This document shows, in pieces, positions 8,201-14,275 of a DNA stretch of 18,951 nt; the first letter of the stretch is position 1, and each line of letters starts with the position of its first letter. The notes under the pieces are model-generated. The model was not told where the DNA came from and ran no database searches. It saw nothing but the letters and a program-made list of their open reading frames with translations. The position numbers were made by a program, and so were the translations under genes. Source of the DNA: an uncultured Lachnospiraceae bacterium (GTDB taxonomy: Bacteria > Bacillota > Clostridia > Lachnospirales > Lachnospiraceae); the NCBI GenBank assembly GCA_905236545.1, contig CAJOQO010000124.1, positions 1 to 18,951 on the forward strand. Direction: 5' to 3'.

Positions 8201-8868
8201 TCTGCCCGTCTGACTGGAGAGAGAATGCCCGCAAGGGAGAGGGTGGCCAGGAGCAGCATACCGGAAACCGTCTGCCGGCGGGACCTGGAAGCAGACCTGG
8301 TGCGGAGGCTGCGGAGTGCGCGGATCGCCAGATGGACAATGAACAGCGTGATCACCTTGTCGAAGAATTCCAGATAGAATTCCCCGAGAATCTTACACAG
8401 CAGGGATGGCCACTTCCAGGCCTGCAGAAACCGGATCACGCCGTCTCCCCAGATATTTCCCGTCATACCTTTGAAAAAGACATAATTGAGGGGAACGGAG
8501 ATAACGGTAGCGGCCACCGCACAGAGAATGCCGGCGAACATGGTGCCGGGAACTGTATCGAGGCTTTTTCTGCGGGCCAGAAAACCAATGAGAAAAGCCA
8601 GCGAGATACTGGTGATCAGGTAAGCCCAGTTCGTATGAAAGAGCATACTGTAGATCAGGTTGCCGGTGACGCCGACCATCATTCCACAGACAGGCCCCAG
8701 GATATAGGCACTGCAGATGGTCCCGAGGGAATCCAGCCACAAAAAGATCTGAATATGAGAGGTCAGTGCGCGTCCTGTACAGTTTGCCAGGATACACACC
8801 AGAACAAGCAGGATGATCTGATAGGTTTTTCTGGTTTTCAAAGCAATACCTTCTCTTTCCAATGCCAT
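5296..8868 (-). CDS. Membrane beta-propeller sensor with HD-GYP c-di-GMP phosphodiesterase output
   Basis: A 1190-residue sensor. Residues 15-185 form about six helices resembling ECF-transporter S components (LDSLGTICSAYILGPVCGMMVG). A second hydrophobic stretch at 201-218 is followed by AEAASA, like an internal signal/anchor. Residues ~230-860 contain about a dozen Reg_prop-type blades (VLWIGTYAG, RLWIGTNDS, NLWFTSSRL, HLWICTYGQ, TVLAGTDGDG), enough for roughly two propellers. A Y_Y_Y domain (NVGYWLEGFDDQW, GDYSFHI) precedes a transmembrane helix at ~950-970, then a cytoplasmic HD-GYP domain with H1037-D1038 (HDIGK) and HHERYDGRGYP from residue 1090. All metal-binding and GYP residues seem intact, so it should hydrolyse c-di-GMP. 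The ATG at 8868 has AGGA 5 bases upstream; the start at 8985 would add 39 unsupported residues. Binding-protein genes flank it on both sides. Confidence 0.9.
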   Translation of the reverse strand: MALEREGIALKTRKTYQIILLVLVCILANCTGRALTSHIQIFLWLDSLGTICSAYILGPVCGMMVGVTGNLIYSMLFHTNWAYLITSISLAFLIGFLARRKSLDTVPGTMFAGILCAVAATVISVPLNYVFFKGMTGNIWGDGVIRFLQAWKWPSLLCKILGEFYLEFFDKVITLFIVHLAIRALRSLRTRSASRSRRQTVSGMLLLATLSLAGILSPVRRAEAASAEKEFDYNDYVQTVFSSENGLPCGEANDIAETNDGVLWIGTYAGLYRYNGQEFRWMDGYDSVRNVNCLYRDDEDRLWIGTNDSGLSIAINEKIVNVVNTESGLPSDSVRCIIESADGYYYIGTTGSMQVMTLNSGLKKYSTLWEVNYSDDISADLSGNIAAVTSDGRLFLIRKGRILCSMQLPRGEEIISCCEFDRDGTLCVGTSSGRINRYDISQGYFRPVSDFTYEELGGLNSLRLMENGEIFLTGEHGIGCLDAEGTFHEINVSDFNNSIDNVLKDYQGNLWFTSSRLGLLRLAPSAFRDIYTAVGLEHKVVNATGMWQGDYYIGTDTGLDIIDSSLHSRITNSLTTQLTNVRIRCIFTDSQDHLWICTYGQGLWEVCPNGDLFLYNSENSSFGNRSRLATELSDGTIAAACDTGLSFIRDHEVLRTIGSADGLVNTMILTVSEMDDGTVLAGTDGDGLAVINDRKISRIITREDGLSSGVILRTILDRKGDGVFIVTSNGLCYMDASYRVRTLDNFPYFNNYDIWIRDEDTLFVTGSSGIYVVNREDLLSGKPDLSYDLLDSRKGLQSALTANSWNYYDGEGNLFLACDSGVCILDIDSYSDDTRIYRMNLSSIYLDGEAFQVDSSSPIHVDRSVRKIELYPEVINFTVQDPNVGYWLEGFDDQWTILPHSSLNGITYTNVPSGDYSFHIAVLGRDESRILEERTYPLIKQEAIYDKPWFIVYVVVGAMLFGFFLLTFWFRHTIDQANLRIRMGDQTIEAIANTVDAKDARTSQHSMRVGKYSVLIAQKMGFSKKECENLRKAASLHDIGKIAIPDHILNKPSRLTDEEYAIMKSHTTRGEEILAGFTLVEHVKEGAKYHHERYDGRGYPQGLKGEEIPLYGRIIGVADAFDAMTANRIYRNQMDIGYVLNELKKGRGTQFDPKVVDIFLGILEEGTIDLEKLYPNRQEKDPSAGGTGTS

Positions 8869-9009
8869 TATGTTCCTGTCGTACGAGCCTGAGGAACAGA
8901 TCCTGAGGAACTGTACAGAGATAACCTGCGCAGACGGTGCACGGTCTGTGGGAAAGGGGCCGTGACAGATAACATGAAATGGCATCGCCTCTGAAATGGC
9001 CTGGCGCAG

Positions 9010-10011
9010 TTACAGTCCGAGCTCGGAGGAGCGTTTGGCGGCTTTTTTGAGCCACTCCTCATACTGACCGGAAGAGACTGCCTCATCGATCACGCCATTC
9101 ACAAAATACATCAGCTCCAGGTCATCTTTCGGACCGGCGACCCGGTCTCCCTGAAACTGTTCTTCAACACCAAACGCCACACCTTCCATCAACACGAGCC
9201 CGCAGTCCGGGTTGTTCCGGAGATACAGCTTCGCGGTTTCCAGATCCACGCCGCCCGCATCCGCCAGACCATTGCTGACTGCGTCATATACATCCCGGAC
9301 GGAAGAAACACGGATGAACTGAAGGTAATCCGGCAGATTCTGCGCCACAAGCAGTTCCTGAAGGGATCCGCTCTGCGCCGCCAGATTCCTGCCGGCCAGA
9401 TCCTCCGGCCCGGCGATCTCCTCCGCGTCACTGCTTCGGATGATCAGGCCGGATGAGGCTTCTTCGGGGGAATAATGGTACCCTTTGGACATCTCCATGG
9501 AGGCCGCGCGGCCCGGCGTGTAGGAGAGGCCGGAGATTGCAAGATCATATTTCCCCGCGGAGATGGATGAGAGGACCTCAGGGAACTCCAGAGGCACAAT
9601 CTCCAGGCCGACGCCCATACGCTGAGCGATAAGGCGGGCGAGCTCCATATCCGCTCCGGCGTACTGATCCTGACCGGAAAGGTCGGGATCGATAAACTCC
9701 TGCGGCGCAAAATATGGCTCCGTTACGACAGTAAGAACGCCTTTATCCCGGATCAGCGACAGCCGTCCGGTGACAGTATCAGGAATCCCGGCCGAGACAT
9801 CCATGGAATCCTCCACATAGTTCCACTCATTCTCGTGGTAGAGGCTTTCCTGGACGGAGCCTGGTGTTCCCATGACAGCGGAAGCATTCTCCTCCGTTTC
9901 CGTCTGCGTTTCCGGCTCCGATGCATACGGAGCGTCTCCGGAAAGAGGAGGACTGACGGAAAAAAGAAGGGATGCCATAAAAACAGAAAGGGAGATTCGT
10001 AACGTTCGCAT
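9010..10011 (-). CDS. Family-3 extracellular solute-binding protein (SBP_bac_3), orphan
   Basis: A 333-residue exported binding protein. An N-terminal signal segment (MRTLRISLSVFMASLLF) lacks a lipobox cysteine; a low-complexity acidic linker (about 27-80) follows. The family-3 fold then begins with VLTVVTEPYFAPQEFID (about 92-108), continues with YAGADMELARLIAQRMG (117-133) and GKYDLAISGLSYTPGRAASMEMSKGYHY, and later LAGRNLAAQSGS. These are the hallmark positions of amino-acid/polar solute binders. An in-frame ATG at 10071 was rejected because ATG 10011 has a clean AAGGA site 6 bases upstream and starts a normal signal peptide. No permease or ATPase gene accompanies it. It is first in a probable operon with the propeller HD-GYP sensor (141 bases downstream) and the BMP protein, suggesting a sensing rather than importing role (inference). 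Confidence 0.87.
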   Translation of the reverse strand: MRTLRISLSVFMASLLFSVSPPLSGDAPYASEPETQTETEENASAVMGTPGSVQESLYHENEWNYVEDSMDVSAGIPDTVTGRLSLIRDKGVLTVVTEPYFAPQEFIDPDLSGQDQYAGADMELARLIAQRMGVGLEIVPLEFPEVLSSISAGKYDLAISGLSYTPGRAASMEMSKGYHYSPEEASSGLIIRSSDAEEIAGPEDLAGRNLAAQSGSLQELLVAQNLPDYLQFIRVSSVRDVYDAVSNGLADAGGVDLETAKLYLRNNPDCGLVLMEGVAFGVEEQFQGDRVAGPKDDLELMYFVNGVIDEAVSSGQYEEWLKKAAKRSSELGL

Positions 10012-10042
10012 ACTGGATCCTTTCTCAATTGTTGTTAATGAA

Positions 10043-10071
10043 AATATAACAGTTATACCGTGATTCATCAA
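10043..10071 (-). promoter_or_regulatory. Candidate sigma-A promoter for binding protein/sensor operon
   Basis: Read on the minus strand, TTGATG (10071-10066) is a -35 element and TATATT (10048-10043) a -10 element with a 17-base spacer; TG one base before the -10 makes an extended -10. It lies about 30 bases before the binding-protein start codon, with no competing element as good in the intergenic region. Inference from consensus only. Confidence 0.6.
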
Positions 10072-10073
10072 CC

Positions 10074-10098
10074 AAGTGTTTCACAGGGACAGACACTT
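10074..10098. promoter_or_regulatory. Inverted repeat overlapping the plus-strand promoter (possible operator)
   Basis: AAGTGT (10074-10079) and ACACTT (10093-10098) form a dyad with a 13-base centre. It covers the -35 and part of the spacer of the promoter reading into the HAD gene, and sits just upstream of the opposing operon's -35. The position suits a repressor or a regulator shared by both transcription units, but no regulator gene is present in the window. The site could also be chance. Confidence 0.35.
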
Positions 10099-10109
10099 TG
10101 TGGTAGAAT
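10080..10109 (+). promoter_or_regulatory. Candidate sigma-A promoter for HAD phosphatase gene
   Basis: TTCACA (10080-10085) and TAGAAT (10104-10109) are each one mismatch from the -35 and -10 consensus, with an 18-base spacer. This predicts a start near 10116 and a leader of about 60 bases before the ATG at 10178. It is divergent from the minus-strand promoter within the same 166-base intergenic region. Confidence 0.55.
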
Positions 10110-10177
10110 GGCAATGGTACTTTCTGACAGGCCGGAAAAGAAACAAACAGGAAAGAAACAGGAAAGGAGACTACGTA

Positions 10178-11680
10178 ATGTTGAAAAAGAAAATGACCCT
10201 GTGGATCGCTCTGATTCTGGCGATGCTTTTTGCGGGCATGGCTGTGGCTGAGCAGACAACGGAGGCGGATGCTTCGGAAGCAGAGGCTGCCGAAGAGCAG
10301 GCCTACGAGGACGAGGAGGTATTTCCGGAGTGGAATCCGGAAGCTCCGGCGCTGAACACCCTGATCGACTATGTCGAATCCGTAACGGATGAGAACTCGG
10401 AAGATTTTATCCCTGCTGCGGACAGATATGCCGTATTTGACATGGACGGTACGCTCTATGGCGAACTGTTTCCGACCTATCTGGAATACTATATGCTGGC
10501 ATGGCGTATCCTGAAGGATCCTTCCATTACGCCGGATGCGGAGATGCTGCAGGTGGGACGTACGATCCGTGACTGCGCGCTGGACAAGTCATTTCCGGAG
10601 GACATGCCCATGCAGCACGCAGTACAGGCGGCCCGCGCGTATGCCGGCCTGACACTGGATGAATTCTCCGATTTTGTGACGGAGATCCTGCTTCGGGACG
10701 TGGATGGCTTCGAAGGCATGACCTATGGGGAAGCGTTCTATCAGCCGATGATTGAGGTGGTCGAATATCTGCAGGAAAATGATTTCAAGGTTTATGTCGT
10801 CAGCGGAAGCGATCGGTTTATCTGCCGGACGCTGATCGAGGGTGCGCTGGATGTCCCCTATGAAAACATTATCGGAATGGATGATGCGGTGGTAGCCACC
10901 GGCCAGGGAGACACCGACGGTCTTGATTATGTGTTTACCGCGGAGGATCAGGTGATCCGGAGCGACAAACTCCTGATTAAGAACCTGAAGATGAACAAGG
11001 TCCGCCAGATCGTGCAGGATATCGGACACCAGCCGGTACTGTCCTTCGGAAACAGCAGCGGGGACGTCAGCATGCACAATTACACGATCTTCAACAACAA
11101 GTATAAGAGCGCGGCTTTCATGCTGATCGCGGATGATGAAACCCGTGACTATGGGAATGCAGAGAAGGTTCAGCCGCTGAAGGAAGAGTGGGAGAAGGAC
11201 GGCTTCCATGTGATCTCCATGAGAGATGATTTCCGTACCATTTATGGAGAAAACGTCGTGAAGACCGGAAGCTTCCACTGGATGGAGGAACTGGCGGATG
11301 ACAGAGGCGACGGGGAAGCCCCGGCGGATGGGACAGCAGATGCTTCCGGGGATGAGGCAAAAAATGACGTCCAGTATGTCATGTATGTCGGCACCAATGA
11401 CAAGGACACCAATGAGCCGGTATTCAGCCAGGAGGAATCCAGGGAAAAGGCGGAGGAGATTCTGATTGACCTCTTCGGCGGATATACCATCCAGGAGGCG
11501 GCTGGCGGCTGGAAGTCTGATGACGGTAAAATCGTGCAGGAGTATACGCTTGTGATCTACCTGAGTGATACCGATCTGGATCATGTCCACACCGCGGCGG
11601 ACAGGATGATCGATACGTTCCATCAAAGCTCGATCCTGATTCAGGAGAATCCGACCAGTACAGAGTTCTATACCGGCTGA
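10178..11680 (+). CDS. Secreted HAD-family phosphatase with DUF3574-like C-terminal domain
   Basis: A 500-residue exported protein. The signal peptide MLKKKMTLWIALILAMLFAG ends at a likely AVA/E site (~24-25), followed by an acidic linker. The HAD phosphohydrolase core carries motif I FDMDGTLYG (nucleophile D88, acid/base D90), motif II VYVVSGSD (S209), a Lys-rich stretch KNLKMNK (268-274) and motif IV GNSSGD (291-296). It should therefore dephosphorylate a small substrate outside the membrane. After a disordered acidic linker (~372-397), residues ~398-500 (VMYVGTND, AAGGW, IVQEYTLVIYL, FHQSSILI) resemble DUF3574, a domain of unknown function; this match is from memory. The start was chosen for AAGGAG at 8-base spacing and the signal peptide; an in-frame ATG at 10076 gives a non-signal N-terminus and lies inside the promoter. 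No terminator is visible downstream. Substrate unknown. Confidence 0.87.
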   Translation: MLKKKMTLWIALILAMLFAGMAVAEQTTEADASEAEAAEEQAYEDEEVFPEWNPEAPALNTLIDYVESVTDENSEDFIPAADRYAVFDMDGTLYGELFPTYLEYYMLAWRILKDPSITPDAEMLQVGRTIRDCALDKSFPEDMPMQHAVQAARAYAGLTLDEFSDFVTEILLRDVDGFEGMTYGEAFYQPMIEVVEYLQENDFKVYVVSGSDRFICRTLIEGALDVPYENIIGMDDAVVATGQGDTDGLDYVFTAEDQVIRSDKLLIKNLKMNKVRQIVQDIGHQPVLSFGNSSGDVSMHNYTIFNNKYKSAAFMLIADDETRDYGNAEKVQPLKEEWEKDGFHVISMRDDFRTIYGENVVKTGSFHWMEELADDRGDGEAPADGTADASGDEAKNDVQYVMYVGTNDKDTNEPVFSQEESREKAEEILIDLFGGYTIQEAAGGWKSDDGKIVQEYTLVIYLSDTDLDHVHTAADRMIDTFHQSSILIQENPTSTEFYTG

Positions 11681-11821
11681 AGAAACGCTGAAACTCCCAA
11701 AGAGGAGGAAATCCCTGTGAGCGCGCGGTGAAAATGCCGCGCGCGCGGGAGGATCTGCGCCGGGAGGCGCAGGAGCCCCGGACTGAGTTGCGCAGAAAGT
11801 CTGTGCAGGAAAGGAGTAACT
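11681..11821 (+). promoter_or_regulatory. Structured intergenic leader before FMN-dependent enzyme
   Basis: This 141-base gap can form at least three hairpins if transcribed: GCGCGCGG (11721-11728) with CCGCGCGC (11737-11744), GCGCC (11757-11761) with GGCGC (11766-11770), and a GCGCAGA/TCTGTGC stem near 11790-11807 with a three-base loop just before the AAAGGAG ribosome site. No T-run follows any stem, so these are not classic terminators. I match it to no known riboswitch class. It may be an unidentified structured RNA or simply GC-rich spacer. Confidence 0.3.
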
Positions 11822-12715
11822 ATGGGTAATATCGGCAACTCCAACACGATCGCGAGAGCGTATCTCGACTCTCTCCTGATTGAGACACGCTACATGAATT
11901 CGGACATTCCTGATACTACACTTGAGCTGTATGGAGAGACTTTTTCGTCACCGATTATGACAGCAGCGCTATCTCACCTGGATCATATGATGTTTCCGGG
12001 AGCTCATGAAGCATATGTAAAGGGAGCGGCGGCGGCAGGCGCGATCCTGTGGATCGGCATGGAAGAGACGGATGAGGCGATCGAGCTGTGTGCTTCCTCC
12101 GGAACCCGCGTGATTGAGATCATCAAGCCCTATGCGGACCGCGGCAGGATCATCGACAAGATCAGGCGGGCGGAAAAGCTGGGGCATCTCGCTGTGGGAG
12201 TAGACATTGACCATCCCTTCGGAGAAGACGGTTCCCATGATGTTGTAGACGGATTCGAACTTTCGCCCCTCACTACGAAGGAGCTGATGGCGATTGTGGA
12301 CGCAACGAAGCTTCCTGTGATCGTAAAGGGAGTTTTAAGCATGCGGGACGCGGAGACCGCACTTGCATGCGGCGCGCAGGGAATCGTGCTTTCGCATCAT
12401 AACAACCGGATCGAATACGCGATCCCTCCCCTTTCTATTCTTCCTGAAGTGGCAAGGGCAGCCGCCGGGCGTATTCCTGTTTTTGTGGACTGTGAGATCA
12501 GAACAGGGATGGACGCTTTCAAAGCGCTCTCCCTTGGCGCGACTGCAGTCGGGATCGGGAGACCGCTGATGACGGCAATAAAACAAAACGGTGCGGACGG
12601 TGTGACACAGTACCTGAAGAAGACGGTCGATGAACTGAAGAAGGCGATGGCCTTCACCGGTACGACCAACCTGAAGAAGATGGATCCCGGCGTGATTCAC
12701 AGAAGAGATTTTTGA
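11822..12715 (+). CDS. FMN-dependent alpha-hydroxy-acid dehydrogenase family protein (divergent, short)
   Basis: A 297-residue cytoplasmic TIM-barrel flavoprotein related to lactate/glycolate oxidases. LPVIVKGVLSMRDAETAL gives the FMN-contacting Lys (K169). SHHNNR (191-196) aligns with the family's SNHGGR, keeping the presumed catalytic His193 and substrate-binding Arg196 but replacing both glycines with asparagine. DCEIRTGMDAFKALSLGATAVGIGRP (from 223) aligns with the phosphate-binding DGGIRRGTDVLKALALGA, with GG replaced by CE. It is shorter than the usual ~350-380 residues, mainly at the N-terminus, where the family's substrate-contacting tyrosine is not obvious. The start has AAAGGAG 5 bases upstream. 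The enzyme probably binds FMN and oxidises or senses a 2-hydroxy acid, but the altered loops make the substrate uncertain. It precedes the Wadjet operon by 141 bases, with no sign of joint function. Confidence 0.82.
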   Translation: MGNIGNSNTIARAYLDSLLIETRYMNSDIPDTTLELYGETFSSPIMTAALSHLDHMMFPGAHEAYVKGAAAAGAILWIGMEETDEAIELCASSGTRVIEIIKPYADRGRIIDKIRRAEKLGHLAVGVDIDHPFGEDGSHDVVDGFELSPLTTKELMAIVDATKLPVIVKGVLSMRDAETALACGAQGIVLSHHNNRIEYAIPPLSILPEVARAAAGRIPVFVDCEIRTGMDAFKALSLGATAVGIGRPLMTAIKQNGADGVTQYLKKTVDELKKAMAFTGTTNLKKMDPGVIHRRDF

Positions 12716-12766
12716 GAATCAGGAGCTGTACCGGAATGTGTTGCACCGGCCAGCGCTGTTTTACCG

Positions 12767-12811
12767 TCAGCCCGGGTCTGCTCACGCCGGCCCGGGCTGA
12801 TCTGTGAGCAG
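12767..12811. promoter_or_regulatory. Nested hairpin / pseudoknot candidate upstream of jetA
   Basis: TCAGCCCGGG (12767-12776) pairs perfectly with CCCGGGCTGA (12791-12800). CTGCTCAC (12778-12785), inside that loop, pairs perfectly with GTGAGCAG (12804-12811), just beyond the first stem. The two pairings interlock, so they could form an H-type pseudoknot or act as alternative structures; in DNA they are two overlapping dyads. It lies 46 bases before the jetA start codon and has no T-run, so it is not a plain terminator. It may control Wadjet expression as an operator or leader RNA, or it may belong to the preceding gene's 3' end. Confidence 0.45.
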
Positions 12812-12856
12812 GTATCTGACAGCGTGATACAAAGGATGAATGGACAGGGATCTTGC

Positions 12857-14275
12857 ATGCAATTATTTGGGAAAATACCGGACAGGTTTTTTAGTATTCT
12901 GGCTTCTTCGAAGAAGGAACTGTACGTTCAGGCATTGTTTGTTCTCAGGCAGGCTTTCCGTACGGAGCTGGTGATCCGGAGAGAAGAACTGACCGCAATG
13001 CTGATGGACAGCCTGGAGACAGACATTCTGGAAGCGGACTTCACCGAGGAAGCCCGGGAAGAGGATGAGCCGGGCTCCTTCGACGGCGGCGGACTGTCCG
13101 CGAAAGCACATCTGCTTGTCCGGAGGCTGAAGGAAACAGGATGGATCGAGACAGAATATGAGAGGGGCACATTTGAAGAGAATGTGACGATCCCTGACTA
13201 TGCCATCAGCGTTATGAATCTTCTGTATGACCTCTCCCAGGAGAAGATCCGTGAATACAACAGCTACGTATACGCGACCTATGCATCCCTTTCCAATGCG
13301 GCGATGAATCCGGATTACCTGTATCAGGCGCTCCAGACGGCCTGGGAAAATACGGTCCGCCTGGTAGATGAACTGAAATCCCTGTTCAATAATATCCGTG
13401 CCTATTACAGAAGAATCCCTGGTGAGGATGATGTGAATGCGCTTCTGGCAGAGCATTTTGATGAGTATAAGGAGAAGATCTTTGATGCCGTTTACTATCC
13501 GCTCAAGACGATCGACTCTGTTCCCCGGTTTAAGCACGCGATCCTGAAGATCATGAATGACTGGCTGTCGGATGACAGCGTCCAGGAGCAGATCGTGCGG
13601 CAGGGCGTTGTCAGGCGTGTATTCGACGATGAGGAAGCCGGCCGTGAAGAGATGCTTAAGATGATCAATTACATTGCAGATACCTATGACGGGATCGAGG
13701 AGATGATCAATGAGATTGACAGGAAGCACGTGGAATACACCAGTGCATCCATCGAACATATACGGTATCTGATGAACGCGGACCGCGGCCTTAAGGGCAG
13801 GCTGATCGAGCTGCTGAAGCATTCCTCTGACGGGAAGATCCTCGCAGAGATGAAGGATCATATCGATGTTTTTCGACATCAATATTATGATGACAGATCC
13901 CTGTATGCGGAGGTCCGGCGGACAAAAAGAAATGTCGGCGCTCCGATGGCACTCCCTGAGACAGCCGGTTCGGATCAGATGGTGCGCAGTTTCCTGAAGG
14001 ATGTACGCAACCAGTTCCCGAACAGCCGGATCGATTCCTATATGGAACGCTGCCTGGCAAAAGACGGACAGGCATCCACGCAGACCGTCCCAATGGGAGG
14101 ATCCGATGACTTCATTCTCTTCATGCTGGGGACTGTCAGAGGAAGGGAGAGGAGCGCGCCGTTTACGGTTGAGTTTGGTGAAAGCTATATCGAAAGGGAT
14201 GGATATCATCTTCCGGCGGTTGTATTCCGCAGGAAAAAGGGAACCGGCACAGCGCTTCATAAACCGGAGCAGTAA
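12857..14275 (+). CDS. jetA: Wadjet defence protein JetA (kleisin-like subunit)
   Basis: A 472-residue cytoplasmic protein recognised as the JetA-family component of Wadjet, an SMC/condensin-like system that restricts plasmids. The opening MQLFGKIPDRFFSILAS and the helical body rich in YNSYVYATYASLSNA-type segments fit clostridial JetA proteins. A winged-helix-like region (AHLLVRRLKETGWIETEYE, about 84-102) follows an acidic insert (about 61-77). JetA acts as the kleisin that bridges the JetC ATPase heads and binds JetB. The start at 12857 has AGGGA 6 bases upstream; the in-frame ATG at 12824 would add 11 unsupported residues. The stop codon abuts the jetB ATG, and jetC and jetD follow, which makes the assignment firm. 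I cannot assign the Wadjet subtype (I, II or III) from sequence reading alone. Confidence 0.88.
   Translation: MQLFGKIPDRFFSILASSKKELYVQALFVLRQAFRTELVIRREELTAMLMDSLETDILEADFTEEAREEDEPGSFDGGGLSAKAHLLVRRLKETGWIETEYERGTFEENVTIPDYAISVMNLLYDLSQEKIREYNSYVYATYASLSNAAMNPDYLYQALQTAWENTVRLVDELKSLFNNIRAYYRRIPGEDDVNALLAEHFDEYKEKIFDAVYYPLKTIDSVPRFKHAILKIMNDWLSDDSVQEQIVRQGVVRRVFDDEEAGREEMLKMINYIADTYDGIEEMINEIDRKHVEYTSASIEHIRYLMNADRGLKGRLIELLKHSSDGKILAEMKDHIDVFRHQYYDDRSLYAEVRRTKRNVGAPMALPETAGSDQMVRSFLKDVRNQFPNSRIDSYMERCLAKDGQASTQTVPMGGSDDFILFMLGTVRGRERSAPFTVEFGESYIERDGYHLPAVVFRRKKGTGTALHKPEQ

Noticed and set aside
10589..11626. 345-codon minus-strand frame inside the HAD gene
   Set aside because: Shadow of a gene with intact signal peptide and HAD motifs; no ribosome site or domain.
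11681..11821. Cobalamin or other known riboswitch
   Set aside because: Only a GGTGAAAA-like fragment matches; the rest of the conserved core is absent and the downstream gene is not B12-related.
12716..12856. Intrinsic terminator after the FMN-dependent enzyme
   Set aside because: The strong stem at 12767-12800 is followed by TCTGTGAGC rather than a T-run, and the TTTT at 12758-12762 follows only a self-complementary CAGCGCTG that cannot form a looped hairpin.
12863..14260. 465-codon open frame antisense to jetA
   Set aside because: It lies wholly inside jetA, has no recognisable domain and a Cys/His/Ile-rich composition typical of a mirror frame; the sense frame is a recognised Wadjet gene.
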